DNA of 64,000 nucleotides, taken from contig CP136067.1 of NCBI GenBank assembly GCA_032622095.1, positions 127,443,030 to 127,507,029 of the forward strand. The letters run 5' to 3'. Below are positions 1 through 10,867 of the stretch, in pieces. Within the stretch, counting starts at the first letter, position 1. Every line of letters begins with the position of its first letter. The position numbers and the translations under genes were made by a program. Under the pieces are notes generated by a model. It was not told the origin of the DNA. It did not search any database and was given only the letters and a program-made list of their open reading frames with translations. This DNA is from Siphonodentalium dalli. Its lineage: Eukaryota > Mollusca > Scaphopoda > Gadilida > Siphonodentaliidae.

Positions 1-325
1 GTACAAAATATAAAAGTTTATTGTTTTTATATGGAAAAAATGGTGTAACTCAGACAGCTCAACTCGGATTTTAAAGGGACATTTCGTGACGCGCCCGCGA
101 TGTTATGGCCTAAATAAAATAAAATAAATCGGCTTTCCCCGATATATTTCCTTGCTTTTCCACTTTCACATAATGTGCCTGGGCTATGTCAGAACAGGCT
201 TGTATTGCAAGCTTATACATATATAATCATGGAATTTCCCCATGTAATCATTGTGATGTTTATGCGAAATCGGTTCACAAAGGTTGCCTAATCATGTAAT
301 CTATATGTGGGATCAACTCCTACTG

Positions 326-732
326 TTAAAGGCCCACTTAATTTTCGAGTCATCCGAGTATTTCTTTTTATAGTTCCTTGATATACGGTTTTGATAACAA
401 TCTATGCCATAACTATTATTAAAATACTATAATTCATCACCATTTGAAACGTCTAAGTCTCAGAAGATGCACACAGTGAAATGGAAAACAGCTGAAATCA
501 TAAAAAGATCCCCCGTTATCATTCCCGGAATTCAAACTAAAAATGTATTTTCAATGGAAATGGAATAACTATATTTTTAAAATATAAAGTTATTTACCCT
601 CCATTGAACATATTACACTTTTCACAACAAAACCAGATGAAACTTAAGCACAACAACACGTCGGTAACTCAACAAAATTTTATATATATTATATATGTGA
701 TCTGGTGGTTCGAAAATTAAGTGGACCTCTAA
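326..732. repeat. Foldback MITE, TTAA/AGG-ended (T2/Kolobok-like)
   Basis: The left end reads TTAA then AGGCCCACTTAATTTTCGA; the right end (710-732) is its near-exact reverse complement, with the TTAA decayed to CTAA. The element is about 400 bp and has no coding capacity. The TTAAAGG start is the signature of T2/Kolobok-type MITEs (family knowledge). The surrounding 1-325 and 733-970 hold nothing recognisable and are probably intron sequence. Confidence 0.55.
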
Positions 733-972
733 TACGGAAATTGTATTACTAAGAACTATATAAGCTGCGTTGTATTTTCAATGTCATCAAGTTACCCGTT
801 AAAACAGGTCAGAACATCATAAAGTTACTATGTAAGTTTTGAAAGGGTGGAATATGATCTTACATACGGGCGTATAGCTAAAGTAGAAATTATTGGCATA
901 ATCTAAAAACAATGTAGACGCCGAAATTCTCGTTCCTGGTAAAATAAATCTCACTTTGTTTTTTTCTTTCAG

Positions 973-1024
973 AGGCTCTGCTGGACAGAGGCCGTCTGGG
1001 CACTGGTGCTCATCTTTGTCACAG
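973..1024 (+). CDS. Possible signal-peptide exon of the C-type lectin/PAN receptor gene
   Basis: A 52-nt exon lies between a pyrimidine-rich acceptor (TTTTTCTTTCAG) and a strong donor (GTAGGT). In the frame opened by AGG it reads RLCWTEAVWALVLIFVT, which looks like a signal-peptide hydrophobic core. It ends in phase 1, matching the phase of the lectin exon at 31095; splicing creates an Asp codon at the junction. There is no ATG between the upstream in-frame stop (about 940) and the exon, so the initiator must be in an earlier exon. The weak point is the 30-kb intron it would need. It could instead belong to an upstream paralogue or be a chance match. Confidence 0.42.
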
Positions 1025-1788
1025 GTAGGTTAACAAGAATATAAATGTTCAAGAATATTTTATATCGAGAGTTATTGCCGAAGAATGTTAGGAATATCTG
1101 AAGGAAATACATACAACATGATTAAGTGTGATTCATAATACAGTGAACCGCATTGAAATAATTTCTAATATAAGAGAACGAGCGAGTTATGTTCAATTAC
1201 TCAGCTTTTCATTGTATGAGTAGGTCCCAGAAAGCCATACTTATCTACCTAAGGATGGACACCTCAACATTCGTGCAATTTAAAGCACCAGATGAATTAA
1301 TTGAGCTGACATTGGCATCACATAATTGAAGGCAAAAAACAACAATGAGCACCTGTGAGAACTGACGGAATTGTTTTTTTCAGTGCAATTTTTCCTCGTC
1401 AGAAGAGGGACCCACCCTATGATATCGCGTTAAAAAAGAATAAATATTAAGTAAATAATTAAACTGGATGCCCCATCTCACGATTAATATTCTAGTTTGG
1501 TCCAGTTGATAAGCCTGAACATCTATATATTAATTTTATTGACCAAATTTATCTTTAAACATGGATTTATATTTTTTTAGATGGCATTGGAAACATCTGC
1601 GATAGGGGCTCAAACCCTCTTACCCACCCGGGCTTTGTATCCTGGTTTTGCCCCTCCCCTCCATGGCTTTTATAAATATATTCATCCACCGCTCACGACC
1701 TCTATTGCACGCATAAATCTCCATAATAAACTGTACCGTTACTACGTCAAGGTAGCTTTCCTCTATGACACTCAACCAATTTTCAACT

Positions 1789-2255
1789 TTTAAAATTGAA
1801 AGGTACTCAATCCGATTCGAGGGTCCCCATATCATCATATTCCATCAACAACAACAACAACATTTTTTGGAAATGCCGCTTCAGTTATCAGAATCGAGTA
1901 ACTGTCCCAAAATAATGCTACCGCAGTCAACTATACTATAAAATTGCCCAAAAACTGTTATTTATTAACATTTTGTTCAACGAAATTGTACCGGTTTGTC
2001 AAATATCTGACAGAAAAATGCCACTTGATTTTAGAGCTGTCCATCTTCATCCGCAATTTGGTCCGAGACCGTCTTCTCGTCGACTGTTTACTGGGCCACT
2101 AAAATTTATCTGTGGTGAAAAATAATTGACTTCAAAAGTCCATATCTGATCACTCTTGAGTTTTGATTGGTGGGTTCCTCGATTCGAATCATATATTTTT
2201 TACCCCCGAAGCCAAAGAAATAGTAATTTTTGAGCGTTAATTCGGATTATGCATC
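1789..2255. repeat. Decayed T2-like foldback element (AGGTACTCAATCCGAT family)
   Basis: It starts at AGGTACTCAATCCGAT (1801) and ends in a decayed inverse with TTCGGATT near 2245. It carries an ACAACAACAACAAC tract, the motif GCCGCTTCAGTTATCAGAAT and a block GTGGGTTCCTCGA...TTTTTTACCCCC...AAAGCCAAAGAAATAG. The same blocks recur at 2692-3037, 3602-4087, 12911-13140 and 52787-53145, so this is one dispersed family. Reading frames inside it are incidental. Confidence 0.6.
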
Positions 2256-2317
2256 TTCAACCAGTCCCTCTGTCATGCTCTCAAAAATAAACTGTATACA
2301 TATGCTGTATTTTGTGA

Positions 2318-2640
2318 TATTACCAAATACTTTGAGAGAATCTGACACGAGAGACTGGTATCTATGTTTGGGCATTATGAAATTTCCAGACCACTTCTGG
2401 ACTTCATCAAGGATTATATCACTGATAGAAAGGCAACGGTGTTAGCAAATAATACGTTTTTCAGGATATAAAACCATATACCCACTGGCGTTCCCCGGGG
2501 ATATATCCTAGGGCCTTTTCTATTTCTAGCTTATATAAATGATCTCGCTAAAAATATAAATTATTTTACTATAGAATGTATGCGGATGACACATTCCTCA
2601 CTTCTATGAGAGAGCACGTTTTCGTGTCGTGGGGAAATTA
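2318..2640 (+). pseudogene. LINE reverse transcriptase fragment
   Basis: Conceptual translation across frames gives LLDFIKDYITDRKATVL, then TGVPRGYILGPFLF followed by AYINDLA, then after a one-base frame change YADDTFL. These are the fingers/palm motifs of non-LTR retrotransposon RT; YADD is the catalytic motif. Several stops and at least one frameshift make it a dead fragment with no 5' or 3' end. The clade cannot be set from this length; the wording is CR1/Jockey-like. Confidence 0.75.
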
Positions 2641-2691
2641 GCTCACTGTGTAATTCAGCATAAACTTTAAAATGTGATGTGTTGATAATAT

Positions 2692-3037
2692 TTAAAGGTA
2701 CTCAGTCCAATATTGCTATTTATTTGGCTTTAGGGGTAAAAAATATTTGATTCGAGTCGAGGAACCCACCCATTAAAGATCAGAGTGATTAGATATCGAT
2801 TTTTGAAATCTATAAAATTTTGGATATCTAGCACACAAGTTGGCAGAACACGTGATCAAAACGGACAAATTGCGGGTGTAAGATGGATAACTCTAAAATC
2901 AAGTGGTTATTATTGTTAATAGTAAGCACTTGATTTTAGAGTTATGGGTGGGTTCCTCGACTCGAATCAAATATTTTTTACCCCCAAAGCCAAAGAAATA
3001 GCAATATTGAACATGTGATCGGATTGAGTACCTTTAA
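2692..3037. repeat. T2-like MITE, AGGTACTCAATCCGAT family, both ends present
   Basis: The ends are TTAAAGGTACTCAGTCCAAT (left) and ATCGGATTGAGTACCTTTAA (right), 346 bp with both TTAAs. The interior folds back: the block ACTTGATTTTAGAGTTAT and its inverse flank the centre near 2905. There is no ORF. This copy helps define the family boundaries used for the damaged copies nearby. Confidence 0.75.
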
Positions 3038-3601
3038 TATTCGTTGATAATAGTCAATTAAGAATGTAGCAAGTCGGATTCCGCACAATAATATAATAGT
3101 TGAAGTGGTCTCGTAATAAATATAGCAAAATTAGAGGTACTTTGGTTTCTCCTCTCTTCTTTCACTCCTTGAGATTCCCATGTCAGACTTTGTATACAGT
3201 ATATGGCGTAACATTGTGCATAATTCCCCACGTTCAATTCAATTCAATTCAAATTATTCTGGTCATTATATAATGATATATTACAGATTATAGAATTACA
3301 TAATCAGATACGCAAGTGCGTTATAATGTATAAAGTACATATATACGAAAACATAGTAATATTTATTCTTGTTGCTTTTAAATGGTAATAATAATAATAA
3401 TACTATTAGATTTGTTAAATGTGGTCCAGTTAGTGGGGTTTGCGTTATGAATGCTACTTAGCCTCAAGAGGACTTAAACAAGTCTAAGACCTTTCCGACG
3501 AAAATCGACAGGTTCCTTGTGGTTTTTTCATTTCGATAATTGCAGTAACTTATGTGAGTTTGGGCGAATATATCAGTCTCAACTCGTGAATTTGTGAACA
3601 T

Positions 3602-4087
3602 TTAAAGGTACTCAATCCGATAAAACTCCTCTCAATTACTATTTCAATGGCTTCGGGGGTCAAAAATATTTGATTCGAGTCGAGGAAGTCACCCATCAAA
3701 GCTCAGATTTGTTAGATATCGATTTTAGAAATCTATTATTTTTCATTATCGGGAATACTTTCTGGACCAGAACTCAGTCAAAATTGCGTTATTATTACCA
3801 CTTGATTTTAGAGTTATCCATCCTTGTCTGTTTGAATAGATTTTGGTGTACACATCCCGAGCAGATTACGGCAGTTGAAGGCAATCATCTCGAGTAAATA
3901 ACAAATTTCAAAAATCAATATCTAATAACTCTGAGCTTTGTTTGATGGGTTCCTCGACTCGAATCAAATATTTTTTACCCCCCCCCCCCCAAAGCCAAAG
4001 AAATAGTAATATAGGACCCTCTGATCGGATTGTTGTTGTTGGAATCGGTTGAGATGGGGACCCTCTGTTCGGATTGAGTACCTTTAA
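3602..4087. mobile_element. T2-like MITE inserted in the LINE zinc-knuckle
   Basis: The left end is TTAAAGGTACTCAATCCGAT and the right end (4070-4087) is TCGGATTGAGTACCTTTAA. It belongs to the same family as 2692-3037. Removing the element and one TTAA joins LINE codons so that minus-strand GDEYHIIL continues as KCSQIHELRLIYS, supplying the missing knuckle Cys. The repaired frame shows both the TTAA duplication and the insertion order. A poly-C run is at 3978-3990. Confidence 0.85.
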
Positions 4088-4395
4088 GTATAATGTGGTA
4101 TTCATCGCCCAGTTCTAAATTACAGAGGGTACATTGCCGTTCCGAGTAGTCAATATTGTACCATGATCGCGAGCCCTGTTCAAGGGGTAGTTTGTGATTT
4201 CTTGTTCGGAACATCATCAGGCTGTGTAAAAATATGTTGTCGTCCAAGGATAGGTAGTGCTCTCTTTCGAAATTTGTATTAATAATTCTATAAAATGCAA
4301 ATTTGCTTGATTTCGAGATAGATTCCCACCACTCCTGTATAAATAAATCGCGTAAATTTGCGATCAATGGAAGAAGTAAAGCGATTACGGCTTAT

Positions 4396-4540
4396 CACAC
4401 TCTGATTGGGTTTATTATAACCCCCCGCAACGAAGTTAGGGGGGGGGGGGTATACTGGAATCAGCTTGTCCGTCCGTCCGTCCGTCCGTCGTCCGTCCGT
4501 GGACACAACTTTGTCCGGAGTTATTCTCAGTGGTTTTTTG
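4396..4540. mobile_element. Short insertion with CCCCCC...GGGGGG stem and (GTCC)n tract
   Basis: CCCCCCGCAACGAAGTTA is followed by a run of ten or more G (a perfect stem), then TATACTGGAATCAGCTTG, a (GTCC)n tract and TGGACACAACTTTGTCCGG. It interrupts the minus-strand LINE between ...SNVWTDQ and the downstream LINE block. I recognise the layout as a repeat type seen in several invertebrates but cannot classify it. The exact ends are uncertain by some 20 bases. Confidence 0.5.
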
Positions 4541-5197
4541 ATCTGTCCAGACATTACTCATGCCCAAAGAATTAATTGTGTCTCGGATTCCCATCATCCA
4601 CTTACTGTTAAAATATCCAGTGTTAAACAAGTTATCATTACATAATATAATTGTAGTGGGATTCTGTTTATGGGCATACAAATTAGTCTGGCCCAGTATA
4701 TACGATAGGAGGCGCGATTTTATTTTCACTGTTATAGGGCACATACCCAGTTCGCCATACACGAAGGGCGTATAGGTGTGGACTTTTTCATACCTAATGT
4801 GAATTTTAGAAACCATAGTTCTAGCTTTTTCGAAACAAGCTAGATTTTCATAGCCCCAAATCTCCGATCCGTACGTCATAATGGGGATAATAGATTTGAC
4901 GTAGACTTCAAGGAAACTCTCTTTGCTAAGCTTATGATTTCTGGCTTTATTGAGTAGTGCATAGGCTGCGTTTTTTTGCAGCTTGGCATCTTGTATTTCT
5001 GTCTAATGCGAAGGATCCATTCTTGTGAAAAGTTATTCCCAGATATTTAAAGTGATCTACTATTTCTAGAGGCTTGTTATCAATAGAGAATGTTGGCAAT
5101 TTATTCAAATTTGTGGGTTTCCTTCCGAAGATAACCACTTTTGTTTTGGAAGTATTCACGTTCAGTTTCCAATACGAGCAATATACAGAGAAGCTAT

Positions 5198-5699
5198 TTA
5201 AAGGCACGGTTGGCCTTAGTTGTCGAAAATATTCATATTTGTTCCAAACACCATAAACAGACAAACATTAAAACGCATACAGTTTCGTTCATATATACCA
5301 TTACCATCGCGTAAACAGCATGCTATCATAAAGACTTACTATATTTTACATAAGCAAGAGCCTGATTATGTTACAGAAGACAACACAGTGTCACTGGCTA
5401 ATCACACACAAATGATATAAACGCTCTTTATTACTTCCATATCAGGAATTCAGCAACAAAGAACGCTCTTTATGTTTACCATCATAATATAAACAAACAC
5501 CAGAAAAGTAACTTTTTATGCTTTTATTTACATAACAATGGTCAAACAAATGACAATAACATACTGTTTATGCGATATTTCTTATTTGTATACGGACAAA
5601 GTCTGTCTAAATTTTGATGTTCTATCTGTTTGTGGCGGTTTTTGATTGGTGGAAATATTTTCACAGGATACCCACCGCCAAGGCCAACCGTACCTTTAA
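5198..5699. mobile_element. TTAA MITE (AGGCACGGTTGGCCTT ends) inside LINE RT
   Basis: TTAA-AGGCACGGTTGGCCTT at the left and AAGGCCAACCGTACCT-TTAA at the right enclose 494 bp. Removing it with one TTAA joins minus-strand codons as GPQHALNSFSVYCSYWKLN, a normal LINE thumb sequence. It is non-coding. It contains the paired decamer ACGCTCTTTA (5421 and 5463), which also occurs in unrelated elements of this window. Confidence 0.85.
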
Positions 5700-5929
5700 G
5701 GCATGCTGTGGGCCGCTGTGTGAGTTCTACACCGCGTGGGTGACCGTTGGGTAATCTATATTAATGTTGCGCATCGATACAAAGCCGTAACAAAACTAAT
5801 GTTGGCCGCAGGCAACGACAAAGTGCGGCTCTGTGCGTCGTTATATTTCCGTGTTATGCATTACTGCGAATTATCAATAGTGAGAAATATTACAATAGCA
5901 TAATTCTATAGCAATGAACGTCTCCAGGA

Positions 5930-6400
5930 ACTAGTGAATAATATGACTACTGATCTGTAAGCAATTAATGCCTGGTCAAATCAGTGCGTAGTCAGTAAAA
6001 GAAAGTCTATGACATTTTCATACTGCGGCGCACAGCCAGATTTTGTTGAATGGGGAACTGATAAACCAAGTTAGTTCACACAAACAACTTGGTTTGTTTA
6101 TACAATCTGACCTAAACTGGGTCAATCATCTCACTGAACTATCGAAGATGATATATGGTCGCATTGCGTACGCCAGGAAATTGAAATACACTTTGAATAG
6201 GAAAACTCTAGATACAATTTACCGATCGTACGATTCGGTCCATTAAAAAAAACCCTTGGGATGGCAATCGTAAGCTGCCAGTAGAAAAACCCACCAAATG
6301 AAAAGCATGTACAAAATAATCAATAACGAGACACCGAAATATCTCCACAACCTTCTATACCCCCCAGACCTGAATCGGCAGCAAGATAGACAGATATTTT
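5930..6400 (+). pseudogene. LINE RT C-terminal fragment
   Basis: The open frame 6043-6246 gives LLNGELINQVSSHKQLGLFI, then SDLNWVNHL and ARKLKYTLNRKTLDTIYRS, the thumb and post-RT region of CR1/Jockey-type LINEs. Upstream INAWSNQCVVSKRKSM and downstream, in another frame, MKSMYKIINNETPKYLHNLL extend the match. Stops and frame changes show decay. Confidence 0.75.
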
Positions 6401-6469
6401 AATGACATAAAACGTCCACACGAGACCGATGTCAACATAACATAATATATTCTACAGTATATATTTGGT

Positions 6470-7480
6470 AATTACATGTTGCAGATTATGGTGCATGTAT
6501 GGGGATCGTTGTTTTGCATTATGTATTGGAATTTTTGGCCATCATTCAATGCAACAAATTTATCACTCGTCATTCCAATCTTATGAAAGAAGTGTTTACG
6601 CATCTTATCGTATGTGTCGCAGCGCATAGTGATGTGTTCTTTATTCTCAACCGCCATGTTACATTTCCTATAAATTCTTTCATCAAGTGACACTTTTGGC
6701 TGTTTATGGCCACCCTTTTCAATTTCCAAGTTATGATTACTAATTATTAGTTTACAAAACAATCTTTGTGTGGATATTCTGGACAATATTCAGATATGGT
6801 TCTTGTGTGTACTGTTGTTTGCACTGTTGGGGAACTACTCCTAGAGATTTGGTTCTCTACCGAGTTTCGTGAGCATTTTTAGCGACGATTCCGATTCTCT
6901 ATCGAGCAATCGCGGCATAAAACGTAAAAATCAACAGCATTAGAACAGTGTTTCGTAGGTTTCATAGAGCTACCGTAAAATTTTAGTCACTGGCCATCGG
7001 TGTGTGAGTAAAAAAAGTTAAAAAAACTAATCCCGAAATACACAGAAATTGACTTTTTATTTTCCGATTCCGATTCTCTGCTGAGGACTCCGATACTCTA
7101 CCGAGCGCTCAGTTCTCTGCGAATAACTCGATTCTCTGCCTTAGGTAAATTAGTATATGCCGTCCGCAAACTTTGCTCGTTAGAGAATGTAAATATAGCT
7201 CGGTAGAGAACCAAATCGCCGGGAGTACTTCCCCCAGAGTGGTTGTTTGACTATATATTCACGGTACGTCCTTAACTTGTTCGCGCCCGAACATTCATGT
7301 TGTCATCGTTGAAAATATCAGTTTTAAAATTCTCTATGTGGGTTTCTTTCAATTTGATTTTAATGTCATTGATCTGTTTGTGAATTGAGGCATTGGGAAC
7401 AATTTCATTTAATTTTGTAATACCGAGTCTCACTGATTCATGTTCAGGGGTGACAAATTCATCGCTGGACATAGCTGCGG
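6470..7480 (-). pseudogene. LINE C-terminal relic split by an 8-bp-TSD MITE
   Basis: The minus-strand frame 7472-7272 leads into 6830-6472, which reads RLFCKLIISNHNLEIEKG and then a knuckle-like C-x2-N...H-ITMRC-D segment, typical of LINE ORF C-termini. The 420-bp element 6822-7241 separates the halves. Excising it with one copy of GTTGTTTG gives a continuous frame NKLRTYREYIVKQQYTQEPY. The relic has stops elsewhere. Confidence 0.75.
6814..7249. mobile_element. hAT-like MITE with 8-bp target duplication GTTGTTTG
   Basis: The direct repeats GTTGTTTG (6814-6821 and 7242-7249) bracket 420 bp. The ends are inverted: CACT-G/C-TNGGGGAA-TACTCC at the outside and GATTTGGTTCTCTACCGAG inside, about 40 bp in all. 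The interior repeats the motif GATTCTCTACCGAG-like several times in varied form (CCGATTCTCTGC, CCGATACTCTACCGAG). Eight-base duplications fit hAT (also P or Merlin). There is no ORF. Confidence 0.85.
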
Positions 7481-9780
7481 TATAGATGAGTTAATGTGGA
7501 TCTGATTAAGAAATTCGCTTTGTGTATTTGATAGCTCTGGATAGAGCATCGTTCACTATCGGGTAACTGCCTATCTCGACCCTAACTGCATGGTTTGATG
7601 CCTGTTTGGTAACTCCGAGTACAGACTTACAAAACTTTATGTGAGTAATTTACACGGTATTGTGTTTAAACTAGATATGACTTTCGAGATGTAACAAGTT
7701 TCCCACCATATCGCTTATGAAAACTAAACACATGGAAAAGTCTTTCTTCGCAAAAAAAAAAAATTGTGAATGGAATATAAAATATCGACACACTCGTTTC
7801 AAATTATTCACTGGAAAGTTATATGATTTAATATCAACCGTCACCAGTAAAATATCAACATTATATACTAAGATTCAAACGGACCATGAATGTTCGGCAG
7901 AAACGCTTTGGCACACCGACAATCATGCAACCATGGGCTACTATAAACTTGCATATACGGTGATTTGAACCGCGCATTATTATGTCGATTACTATAAACA
8001 TCGCCAATTAAATAGTGGATGCGTATTCGTGTAATTCGGCATACTTCATGGGCAAATCGAGTACCATCGACATCAAAAGATGGAACATTCACGCTCTCCA
8101 AATACAACGAGTTTCCCTCCCACTCAAGGGAATCCCAGTAAAATAGATGGCTCGCCGAATAGATCATTAATAAAAATTCATTTCGCGTGGATACATTTTG
8201 TAAATTATGAATTATAACGACATATTAATATGCTGAATCACAAATGACAGAAATACACTTGTACAAATTCAATCGAACACTAAAAACACAAAACTGTTGG
8301 CCCAGGTTAAGTGGCCCTGCATGCTAATTTGTTGTGATGTGTGTGTGTCCTGCTGAATTACTATGATGCTGGTAGCGCATAAATGATGCTGTTAAAAAAA
8401 AGTACTGTTATTTTTGTCTAAAGTTATTATTTTGGCGGGGTGTGGCTAATCTGAGCGATTTGAGAAACAACCAGTGTCTGTATTTTTTAAATATTATAAT
8501 AATGGTTGCGCTGGTATTTGCAAAATGACAGGAATAGCCATTTTTAAATACTATTTTCCCGCTATAATTTGCATCAAACTGACCTTGTGCCTAGTCGGAA
8601 AATGGTGTCCACGATGGACGCCATCCTGTCTGGTGTCTACAAGGCCACCTTTTTCGAGTTAACGTCGCTTAAAAGTTGAGGGACATAACAAGGAAGAAAA
8701 TGGGTGGGGTGAAATTAAGTCACGATGGGGTGGTGGGGTACATATCAGCTCCCGGACTATACGCCCGGTTTGCAACAACCAACGCAGCCTTAAAACTAGT
8801 TTACAATATTCATGTTTTTGAATGTTTTAAATCCATAACGACCTTTTCTCTATGTTTTAAATATCATCTTGCCATACCATGCACGTGGCATCATATAAAC
8901 AGCAGGACCAACCAATATCACACACTGTTAATATAAAGCCCGTCACTAAAGACACCGGACCTTTTGAATAACGTAATTACGGTCGCAAGATAAGACGGAC
9001 CGCACAACACAGAATGAATGCCGGATCATTGTATTGAATACGAACAATTAATAATAAATATTAAATATCAGCAGAGTCAGATTCAGTCATATATATGTAT
9101 GGAGTCATTGCCGTATATAATTTGGTCGCCGATAAATATACTATTGAATTTTGACGGCATGAACTTTGAATCACCAACATTTTTAACTTAAACCATTTTT
9201 ATGGGCACATAAAACAACGGTGTTTCACCGTACATCTGATACGGTCCGACACCGTCAAACCGACAGTATTTTCTAAGAGCGTAGGCAATCAGCAGGACAA
9301 CTTAACATTGGGTGACAACGGTGCAGTTGACGATGTTGTGTGGGATTAGCAGCAATTATAATGGAAATGGTAAACAATCTTGAGTGGTTGTATGTATATA
9401 CGGTGTATGCCTCCATTGAACACCGTCGTCTCTGTAAATATAGTTATTGATGTGGGGTAATTATATACGGGTTTGATTGTAGTTAATGACGTTGTTAGGA
9501 TAGTAATTAATTTACTCAGGCTGAGAACATCGAACTCTGGAGAATGTGCGTTTGAAAAGGATGGCCGACGCATCCGCATTGTCCTATCTTGGGAACGGCT
9601 GTTCCGGGCTCTCCTAATGACCTCGGGCGTTTTCTGTGTGTTCGTCCGTCCACACTGATAATTGTCATGTTGCTGTCAATGTTGCCAACAATAACCGCTT
9701 CCATGTATAGGCGTGTACCATTAAAGTCAAATTATGCAGTATTATGCGCTTAATCAGTCCCTTAATTTGATATTTCAATA
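7481..9780. other. No gene recognised
   Basis: Only short open frames occur and none resembles a family I know. The minus frame 7868-8167 (99 aa) is Trp/Tyr-rich and unrecognised. A block at 8345-8420 with TCCTGCTGAATT and ATGATGCTGG resembles 58500-58620, suggesting an old repeat. No splice-flanked exon stands out. Confidence 0.5.
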
Positions 9781-9789
9781 TTCAAGCAG

Positions 9790-10085
9790 TATACATGATG
9801 GGAGAATTGTATTAACCCGTATTATACAAAAAGGATTATCCCATCAGTTATACATCTATACATTGGAATTGTATTTTATTAGGAGAGGTGTCCAAGGATA
9901 ATGAGCAGACGACAGACGTTCAGAAATTGAATACAAATGCAGTAGGATTCATATATACTTTGGTGGAAAATTTTCAAATAATAAGTTCAACAAAAGACCC
10001 ATTTTCGTTTGTTGAACTTATTAACTGAACAGTTCCTAAGAAAACTACCCCTCAATGAGTATTTAGTATAGAAAACAATTTTCTT
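9790..10085. repeat. Hairpin repeat family AATAAGTTCAACA, copy 1
   Basis: TTTTCAAATAATAAGTTCAA and the inverse TTGAACTTATTAACTGAACA lie about 30 bp apart, followed by CTCAATGAGTATTTAGTATA. Other copies are at 35510-35690, 45371-45634 (complete, TTAA-flanked) and 56340-56770. This copy lacks clear outer ends. Confidence 0.6.
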
Positions 10086-10345
10086 TTTGTATATAATTTA
10101 TGATTGTAGACCACATATAAACAATCAAACAATCACTGACATGCTGCTCACTCCATTAGGCTACCATACGGAATGCATTGACCAACAAACTTGAACACTG
10201 TATGTGCACATGCAACATTATAATTATGATGTGAATGTTATATGCCTAAGATGAAATCCCTATACCTAATGTATATCTTTATATATTCACTCCGAAGTTT
10301 TTAAATATTCGCAAAAAGATCGGAAGCTGATACCCATGCGAACTG

Positions 10346-10740
10346 TTAACCCTTTACCCAACAAAACGGCCAAAAACGCCCAAATAAAGCTTCAACAGCC
10401 TAAAATATCTTCGGTCTGTCTCAATAACACCATACAAATATGGATATCATTGGAACCGGTTCATTGACCACATTGTGATGGCTACAGTTATACCCTGTGC
10501 CAATGCATTCTCTTATATATGCGAGTCGACCATAGGTCGCCTCGCATATATAAGAGAATGCATTGGCCTAACATTTTTTAACAATTTTTCTAATATTTTT
10601 CTACATTCTTTGACAATTTTATCATTTTTAATATGTGCTAAGCCAATGAATTCTCTTATATATGCGAGGCGACCTATGGTCGACTCGCATATATAAGAGA
10701 ATGCATTGGCACAGGGTCGTTCTGTTGGGTAAAGGGTTAA
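10346..10740 (+). mobile_element. piggyBac-like double-hairpin MITE, copy A
   Basis: TTAA flanks both sides, with ends CCCTTTACCCAACA...TGTTGGGTAAAGGG; 387 bp between the TTAAs. It contains two palindromes of about 69 bp (10499-10568 and 10640-10710) built from CCAATGCATTCTCTTATATA and its inverse around GACC-ATA-GGTC. The two palindromes are inverses of each other. A unique arm (AATAAAGCTTCAACAGCCTA...) sits on the left only. This copy is slightly diverged from the others. Confidence 0.88.
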
Positions 10741-10867
10741 TATGATCTTGCTTCCGATCATGCTACCATTTCGGGTTGTTTACTATGTTGGAATATGCTA
10801 AATAGTATATTTACTGGAAAGAACCAGTTTAGTATCATTTTTTTTATATTATTCTGATTTATTTACT

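Larger units (their letters stand above)
3440..5770 (-). pseudogene. LINE RT/C-terminal relic broken by three insertions
   Basis: Read on the minus strand, the palm/thumb region comes first (YWKLNVNTSKTKVVIFGRKP, then DHFKYLGITFHKNG, about 5190-4990). The C-terminal region follows (MTYGSEIWGYENLACFEKAR near 4879; VYGELGMCP). The terminal zinc-knuckle part is CTLCNLELGDEYH near 4120. It is cut by a TTAA MITE at 5198-5699, a CCCCCC/(GTCC)n insertion near 4396-4540, and a TTAA MITE at 3602-4087. Excising the first and last across one TTAA restores LINE reading frame. Stops and frameshifts elsewhere make it inactive. Confidence 0.8.
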
